From contig JAEZHT010000026.1 of assembly GCA_023436805.1 (NCBI GenBank), forward strand, positions 1-19,667: a DNA stretch of 19,667 nt. The letters are read 5' to 3'. Shown here one piece after another: positions 15,754 through 19,667 of the stretch; within the stretch, counting starts at the first letter, position 1, and every line of letters begins with the position of its first letter. The stretch is from Bacillota bacterium. GTDB lineage: Bacteria > Bacillota_I > Bacilli_A > Acholeplasmatales > UBA5453. The notes below the pieces were generated by a model. The model was not told the DNA's origin and did not search any database. It saw nothing but the letters and a program-made list of their open reading frames with translations. The translations under genes were made by a program, and so were the position numbers.

Positions 15754-16204
15754 CTTGATACACCACTTCGAAATCCTCAAACACAACTTTCATATCTTCA
15801 CTGAACGTATATCCGAGTTCTTTACCTTCATTGGTGAAAAACTTCGTGTGACCTGTTCGCCAGGATTCTAAATTGTCATCTTCGCCTTCTCGTTTTACGA
15901 TGTCGAAGGTGAACTCTTTGAATGGGCGGATGGTGATTTGTTTGGTTTCGACCACACACCTTGGATTACCTGCAAAATCTGTGATGATATTCAAATCACC
16001 CACTTTTGGGAGAGGTTCATTCTCGATGATGAAAGCTTCATAACTGGATGCTGTGGCTTTCTTTTGTCCGATGAGCACCAGTCTCAACAGTTCATTGGCC
16101 CAGTATTCAGTCAGTTCAAAGTGATATACATCCATATAAGTTGTGTTCTTGTCTCGATGGGTTTTTTGGATGAATCTTGTAAAAAATTCGTTAATCATAT
16201 CCAT
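15749..16204 (-). CDS. ASCH domain protein (YhfF-like)
   Basis: A 151-residue soluble protein with an ASCH domain over about residues 25-150. Recognisable parts are the GQKKAT motif (46-51), KVGDLNIITDFAGNPRCVVE, TIRPFKEFTFD, and LESWRTGHTKFF near the C-terminus, in the arrangement of the YhfF group. ASCH domains have a PUA-like fold and are thought to bind RNA or nucleotides; one member, YqfB, is an amidohydrolase of N4-acetylcytidine. The role of this protein is not known. The start is chosen because GAGG in GAGGTGA lies 7 bases before the ATG. It is a single-gene transcript, divergent from the broken acetyltransferase gene. Confidence 0.85.
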   Translation of the reverse strand: MDMINEFFTRFIQKTHRDKNTTYMDVYHFELTEYWANELLRLVLIGQKKATASSYEAFIIENEPLPKVGDLNIITDFAGNPRCVVETKQITIRPFKEFTFDIVKREGEDDNLESWRTGHTKFFTNEGKELGYTFSEDMKVVFEDFEVVYQE

Positions 16205-16222
16205 GAAATCACCTCAAGATTT

Positions 16223-16231
16223 ATTATATCA
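16223..16231 (-). promoter_or_regulatory. Extended -10 promoter of the ASCH gene
   Basis: TGATATAAT on the minus strand, identical to the extended -10 of the signalling operon. It lies about 9 bases before the ribosome site GAGGTGA. No convincing -35 is seen. Confidence 0.5.
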
Positions 16232-16279
16232 TTTATGAATAAGTATAACGATGTTACAATGTCTATAGGAGTTGATCAT

Positions 16280-16741
16280 ATGATCAGTGTAAGAGAAATC
16301 ACGGAAGAAAATTTTAGAACTATTATCCAACTATCGGATACATTAGATGAATCTCAAAAAAAGTCAGTCGCCCCCAATGTTGTATCGATTGCACAAGCCT
16401 ATGTGAATCAAGAACGCGCATAGCCAAGAGCGATTTATTTCAATGAAGAACCGGTTGGATTTGTCATGATCGCTTTACAGGATGATGATATCCCCGAAGC
16501 GGATCAACCTGCCTATTTTCTTTGGCGCTTCATGATATCAAAACCAAATCAAAATCGAGGTTTTGGTAGACAGGTGATTGAAATAATCAAACAAAAAGCC
16601 TTGCAAGACGGCATGAAGTATTTGTACGTGACCTGTACCATGCACGATGTGATGCCATATAAATTTTACATCGATTGTGGCTTTGAAGACACCAATGAAA
16701 TGGATGACGATGAGCAAATCTTAAAGATGAAATTATCATAA
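16280..16741 (+). pseudogene. GNAT-family N-acetyltransferase gene interrupted by an in-frame TAG
   Basis: The reading frame from ATG 16280 (ribosome site AGGAG at 16267-16271) encodes 47 residues, meets TAG at 16421-16423, and continues in the same frame to TAA at 16739-16741, for 153 codons in all. The parts join smoothly as one GNAT protein of the spermidine/polyamine-type group: VSIAQAYVNQER before the stop, PRAIYFNEEPVGFVMIALQ directly after it, the WRFMI strand, and the acetyl-CoA loop QNRGFG (91-96). The stop replaces one residue in the conserved stretch before PRAIY; a single base change from TGG, CAG, AAG or TAT would explain it. An ATG at 16466 could start a 91-residue fragment that keeps the CoA site but lacks the first strands. 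TAG is used as a normal stop by the lipoprotein gene, so readthrough is not expected. Confidence 0.8.
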
Positions 16742-16743
16742 TT

Positions 16744-16763
16744 ACGCCAACATAGGCGTTTTT
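16744..16763 (+). terminator. Short terminator after the GNAT gene
   Basis: Stem ACGCC with GGCGT, 6-nt loop, followed by TTTTATT. The stem is short but GC-rich. Confidence 0.6.
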
Positions 16764-16815
16764 ATTACAAAAATCTTAATTTGTTCGAAATACTTTGAAG
16801 TCAAAAGTATTATGA

Positions 16816-16844
16816 TTAAACAATTCTTAAGTTTATCGTATAAT
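16816..16844 (+). promoter_or_regulatory. Promoter of the second diguanylate cyclase gene
   Basis: A perfect -10 TATAAT (16839-16844) with a weak -35 TTAAAC (16816-16821) at 17-bp spacing. It leaves a leader of about 70 bases before the cyclase start. Confidence 0.55.
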
Positions 16845-16880
16845 AATTTAGTATAAGAAATGTTATGAATTATAGTGCAC

Positions 16881-16898
16881 ACTAAACAGGTGTTTAGT
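16881..16898 (+). promoter_or_regulatory. Inverted repeat in the leader of the second cyclase gene
   Basis: ACTAAAC (16881-16887), AGGT, GTTTAGT (16892-16898) form a perfect 7-bp inverted repeat with a 4-base loop. It lies between the promoter and the ribosome site GGTGGTGG. It could be an RNA hairpin or an operator downstream of the start point. No T-run follows, so it is not a terminator. Confidence 0.4.
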
Positions 16899-16921
16899 CA
16901 CAGAAATGGTGGTGGATTCAC

Positions 16922-17887
16922 ATGAAAAGTTTAATGACAAACGAAGTAATCACATACCAAAACTTCGAGATGCTTATGAAAGACATTTTGGATTTAGCAT
17001 CACAAATCATGCCAGAAAATACCATTTATATCAATTCCTTGAATGACATTACTCAAGTGACACTGAAAGTAGTGAATAACGACCGTAACATTCGATTGAA
17101 CGAAGGTACGACGATACCGGTTGAGAATGCCATCTGTAATCGAATCGATTATCAAGCAGGCAAACCATTGATTTTTGAAAATATCCGTGAAGCAACCGGT
17201 CTAGAATCGGTTCAATCCACCATTGAATCAATCAATATGGGTGCTTACTTAGGTATCCCTATCGCACTCAAGAATGGCAGTCGATTCGGTACACTGTGTG
17301 CTGTCAATAGTCAAGCTCACCCATTTGATTCAAAAAGTGTGGAACTCTTACAAAAACTAGCTAAGATGTTCGCTTACTATTTAGAACTTGAACATTTGGC
17401 TTATCGTGATTCCTTAACAGGCATTGCTAATCGTCAACAACTATTGAAGTTTTTTGATGACGCACCTTATGAATATGGTACGATGTTGTTGATGGATTTG
17501 GACAATTTCAAAAAAATCAACGATACCTATGGTCACGATGTCGGTAACCTTGTTTTACAGGAATTCAGTCAAAAGCTGGATGAGTTTGCTAAACAAACCA
17601 AGTATGGGTATCCGATTAGATTAGGTGGGGATGAGTTTGTTGTTATGTTACCACTATGTAACGATATCCAGTTGGTCAATGAAATGACACAACAACTTTT
17701 GGATTCATTAAAGACATGGAACACACCTATCGGTGAGATTCAATTAACGGCCAGTGTTGGTGTCATATTATACAAAAAGGATAAGAGTACACCAATTAAA
17801 AACCTATTGAAACAAGCAGATTTAGCCCTTTATGAAGCGAAAAGAATGGGTAAGAACACTTATAAAATTGTGAATCATAACCTATAA
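16922..17887 (+). CDS. GAF-GGDEF diguanylate cyclase (stand-alone copy)
   Basis: A 321-residue soluble protein with the same plan as the product of 14782-15729: GAF domain at about 12-160 (GIPIALKNGSRFGTLCAVN) and GGDEF domain at about 165-318 with RLGGDEF (GGDEF at 235-239), LLMDLDNFKKINDTYGHDVG, and LTASVGV. The active site is intact, so synthesis of c-di-GMP is expected. As in the paralogue, the RxxD inhibitory site is missing (the stretch reads TKYG). The start follows GGTGGTGG at a normal distance. Unlike the operon copy it has its own promoter, leader inverted repeat and terminator, so it is expressed independently. The two probably arose by local duplication, later separated by the ASCH and GNAT genes, or those genes were inserted between them (inference). 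Confidence 0.93.
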   Translation: MKSLMTNEVITYQNFEMLMKDILDLASQIMPENTIYINSLNDITQVTLKVVNNDRNIRLNEGTTIPVENAICNRIDYQAGKPLIFENIREATGLESVQSTIESINMGAYLGIPIALKNGSRFGTLCAVNSQAHPFDSKSVELLQKLAKMFAYYLELEHLAYRDSLTGIANRQQLLKFFDDAPYEYGTMLLMDLDNFKKINDTYGHDVGNLVLQEFSQKLDEFAKQTKYGYPIRLGGDEFVVMLPLCNDIQLVNEMTQQLLDSLKTWNTPIGEIQLTASVGVILYKKDKSTPIKNLLKQADLALYEAKRMGKNTYKIVNHNL

Positions 17888-17895
17888 AAATGCAT

Positions 17896-17925
17896 AAAAA
17901 ATGCGTACAATTGTATGCATTTTTT
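17896..17925 (+). terminator. Terminator of the second cyclase gene
   Basis: A 13-bp stem (17896-17908 with 17913-17925, one G-U pair), loop AATT, ending in a run of seven T. Confidence 0.9.
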
Positions 17926-17950
17926 TATATATCATAAAGGCTACGATGTA

Positions 17951-17977
17951 TTCGATTTGTCGAACTTAGTGTATAAT
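17951..17977 (+). promoter_or_regulatory. Likely promoter of the HAD phosphatase gene
   Basis: A perfect -10 TATAAT (17972-17977). No good -35 is seen. The -35 area instead holds an inverted repeat TTCGA-TTTG-TCGAA (17951-17964), possibly a regulator site. GGAG at 17984-17987 is the only ribosome site candidate and lies 12 bases from the ATG, which is rather far. Confidence 0.45.
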
Positions 17978-17999
17978 ATCTTTGGAGCGTTTATAAAAT

Positions 18000-18791
18000 A
18001 TGAAAATGATTATTGCTGATTTAGACGGTACTTTGGTCTACAAAAAAGAGATGTCTGAACAAACATGGAATACCATCCAAAAACTTCAACAAAAAGGGTA
18101 TTTATTTACCCTCGCTACAGGTCGTCATAAAGACGCCACCAAAGCGATGGTTGAAAAACTACAAGTAAAGCTACCTGTCATCTGTACCAATGGGGCATTT
18201 ATCTATGACTTTCAAAAAGAACAGGTGATTCATCAAGATGTGATTGATGAAGCGATTGCTTTGAAAGTCATGTCGATATTAGAAACATCCCATACCGATT
18301 ATTTGCTTTATACCACCCAATCGATTGTTTCAACCAAACAAGCGAAAGCCCGACTAGAAGCACGCATCGGTAATTTTGATTCGATCACAGTAGAAAATAC
18401 TGCACTAACAACTTATGTATCTTTAGGTTTACTTAAAATCCTCATCATTGAACCAGATGCAGTCAAATTCGATCAACTGAGAAAGACGTTAAGCCAAATT
18501 GAAGCAGTATATGTATTATCCAGCCAAGCATCGTTTATCGATGTTGGTAACCGTATCGCGTCCAAAGGTAGAGCACTAGAAATATTATGTCAGTATTTGG
18601 GTGTCCCATTGGAAGAAGTCTTAGCGATTGGTGACCAAGAAAACGACTTAACGATGGTTCAAAAGGCAGGTCTTGGTATCGCAATGGGCGATGGTGAAGA
18701 CGCGCTAAAACAACAAGCCAAATTTGTGACAAAACCCTTCAAAGAAGAGGGGTTTACACACGCTATAAATACATTTATATTCAAAGACTAA
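18000..18791 (+). CDS. Cof-type HAD-superfamily phosphatase
   Basis: A 263-residue cytosolic hydrolase of the HAD superfamily, subclass IIB (Cof/YidA group). Motif I is DLDGTL with nucleophile Asp7 and acid Asp9. Motif II is Thr40 in LATGR. The C2 cap lies between about residues 85 and 185. Motif III Lys is in ASKGRALE. Motif IV is GDQENDL with Asp212. Members dephosphorylate sugar phosphates, nucleotides or cofactors such as FMN and pyridoxal phosphate, and specificity cannot be read from sequence. It lies upstream of the uxaE gene, but that gene has its own promoter, so a link to hexuronate metabolism is not shown. Confidence 0.92.
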   Translation: MKMIIADLDGTLVYKKEMSEQTWNTIQKLQQKGYLFTLATGRHKDATKAMVEKLQVKLPVICTNGAFIYDFQKEQVIHQDVIDEAIALKVMSILETSHTDYLLYTTQSIVSTKQAKARLEARIGNFDSITVENTALTTYVSLGLLKILIIEPDAVKFDQLRKTLSQIEAVYVLSSQASFIDVGNRIASKGRALEILCQYLGVPLEEVLAIGDQENDLTMVQKAGLGIAMGDGEDALKQQAKFVTKPFKEEGFTHAINTFIFKD

Positions 18792-18799
18792 ACACACGC

Positions 18800-18829
18800 T
18801 ATCAACGATTCGTAAAAAAGTCGTTGATA
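18800..18829. other. Hairpin after the HAD gene, without a T-run
   Basis: A perfect 9-bp stem, TATCAACGA with TCGTTGATA (18800-18808 and 18821-18829), with a 12-nt loop. It is followed by AAAATG on the plus strand and GCGTG on the minus strand, so it lacks the T-run of an intrinsic terminator. It may end or stabilise the HAD transcript, or bind protein. Confidence 0.4.
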
Positions 18830-18847
18830 AAAATGTGTCCGCATATA

Positions 18848-18883
18848 TAAACAGTGTTTACAAATTAAAAAATGTGGTAAAAT
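18848..18883 (+). promoter_or_regulatory. Promoter of uxaE with an overlapping palindrome
   Basis: -35 TTTACA (18857-18862), a 15-bp spacer and extended -10 TGGTAAAAT (18875-18883). A 13-base perfect palindrome, TAAACAGTGTTTA (18848-18860), overlaps the -35 and is well placed for a repressor. About 95 bases of leader follow, containing short self-complementary parts (AGGC near 18895 with GCCT near 18940), and then a good ribosome site GAGGAG (18968-18973). Confidence 0.5.
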
Positions 18884-18980
18884 AGAATTGATACAGGCGG
18901 TTTACGCATGCTTCATTCAATGAACATTTGTTTTAGCAAGCCTATTTCTTAGGAAATATATACATACGAGGAGAAAAGAT

Positions 18981-19667
18981 ATGTCACACAAAAACACAGA
19001 TTTTTTAAAGGATTTTTCCCAAATTAAAGGTATACATGTCGATCATGTATATCCAAAATCCATCCAAAAAGTAGAAGATACTTGGGTGTTTATGCAAGCT
19101 TCTAAAGACGCAGACGAATTGGTGGCTTACGGCAGATTAGCCAATCAATTTAAAGGTGTTCAATCTGAAGTTTTAGGGTTACCTGTGGTGATTGCACCAC
19201 TCACCTTTGAAAATGGTCAAGTCTTGAGAAGATTGTTTCCATTCACCAAGCCTATCCCTGTTTTAAACAAACAAAGAAGCTTTGGATTAGGTGACCGCTT
19301 AGGTCTAGCAACCCCAGGCCATGCACGCGTATTTGAACAATACGACGCTTATCCAATTTTCGCTCAACAATCCATCAGAGAACTCACATTAACCCATAGA
19401 ACCTATGAAGATGTTTTAGATGCTGCATCCTTTGGGGCATTTAAAGTTGGATTTACCAAAGGCTTTGGTGCCGATGGCGACCATTTAAAGAAACCAGAAG
19501 ATATTCAATATGCATTATCATTAGGGTTCACCATGATTACATTAGACGCGAGTGACTATATTCGTAACGACATCAACGCGATGAGCGATGAACAAGTACG
19601 TAACGAAGTTCAACTCGATGACATGCTTAAAAAGCGTTACTTAGGTCACCCAATCCAAATCGAACAC
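18981..19667 (+). CDS. uxaE: Tagaturonate epimerase UxaE (3' end outside the window)
   Basis: 229 residues are visible and the frame is open at the right edge; family members are about 480 residues, so about half is missing. UxaE interconverts D-tagaturonate and D-fructuronate, allowing galacturonate from pectin to enter the glucuronate branch without the reductive tagaturonate route. The visible part matches the family closely, as I recall the Thermotoga protein: RSFGLGDRLGLATPGHARVF (about 106-125), YPIFAQQSIREL, TYEDVLDAASFGAFKVGF, KGFGADGDHLKKPEDI, and a TMITLDASDYIRND segment. GAGGAG lies 7 bases before the ATG. Its promoter has an overlapping palindrome that suggests control by a hexuronate-type repressor (inference). 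The pectinesterase at the other end of the window is a plausible upstream partner. Confidence 0.88.
   Translation, partial: MSHKNTDFLKDFSQIKGIHVDHVYPKSIQKVEDTWVFMQASKDADELVAYGRLANQFKGVQSEVLGLPVVIAPLTFENGQVLRRLFPFTKPIPVLNKQRSFGLGDRLGLATPGHARVFEQYDAYPIFAQQSIRELTLTHRTYEDVLDAASFGAFKVGFTKGFGADGDHLKKPEDIQYALSLGFTMITLDASDYIRNDINAMSDEQVRNEVQLDDMLKKRYLGHPIQIEH

Noticed and set aside
15938..16279. Long plus-strand open frame running opposite the ASCH gene into the GNAT gene
   Set aside because: Up to 16279 it is only the antisense shadow of the ASCH gene. The true GNAT start is the ATG at 16280 with AGGAG upstream.
16466..16741. A separate small acetyltransferase gene starting at 16466
   Set aside because: The frame continues upstream through homologous GNAT sequence and is cut only by one TAG, and 16466 has no good ribosome site. 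It is the rear part of a broken gene.
16861..16921. A c-di-GMP riboswitch in the leader of the second cyclase gene
   Set aside because: The short leader lacks the conserved GEMM-type core and has only one simple inverted repeat.
18800..18829. Hairpin after the HAD gene called as an intrinsic terminator
   Set aside because: There is no T-run on either strand after the stem, so it is listed only as a hairpin of unknown role.
1..19667. CRISPR arrays, tRNA genes, insertion sequences or prophage genes
   Set aside because: No regular direct repeats, cloverleaf-like segments, transposase or phage protein sequences were seen.

Overview
The window looks like chromosomal DNA of a low-GC, single-membrane bacterium that uses the standard genetic code. 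TGA ends the sensor kinase gene, tryptophans are read from TGG, and TAG ends the lipoprotein gene. Strong Shine-Dalgarno sites, many short hairpin terminators with T-runs, a lipobox protein, and a secreted protein with Listeria-Bacteroides repeats fit Bacillota or Mycoplasmatota. My best guess, from protein resemblance only, is an Acholeplasma-like or Izemoplasma-like mollicute. No rRNA or ribosomal protein is present to settle it.

Left part (1-6411): the 3' end of a large secreted pectinesterase with repeat, beta-helix and Ig-like domains. It converges on an aldo/keto reductase (minus strand). Upstream of the reductase lies a complete heliorhodopsin on the minus strand with its own promoter and terminator. 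Next come a deoxynucleoside kinase (plus) with a possible attenuator leader, and a SOUL-family haem-binding-like gene (minus) that carries an apparent frameshift in an A-tract.

Middle (6497-15729): a tldD-pmbA operon, then a four-gene signalling operon. In order, that operon encodes a response regulator with an HD-GYP c-di-GMP phosphodiesterase, an unorthodox hybrid histidine kinase (extracellular SBP domain, TM, HisKA/HATPase, REC, REC, HPt), a family-1 solute-binding lipoprotein, and a GAF-GGDEF diguanylate cyclase. The genes are packed closely (15 nt, 4-nt overlap, 11 nt). One transcript could therefore carry a sensing input, a phosphorelay, and enzymes that both make and destroy c-di-GMP.

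Right part (15749-19667): an ASCH-domain protein (minus), a GNAT acetyltransferase gene interrupted by an in-frame TAG, a second GAF-GGDEF cyclase that is a paralogue of the first, a Cof-type HAD phosphatase, and the 5' part of a tagaturonate epimerase (uxaE). Pectinesterase at one end and uxaE at the other suggest that the organism attacks pectin and catabolises galacturonate, although no pectate lyase, transporter or other hexuronate enzyme lies in the window.

No tRNA, rRNA, CRISPR array, insertion sequence or origin was recognised. No gene-free stretch exceeds 300 bases.
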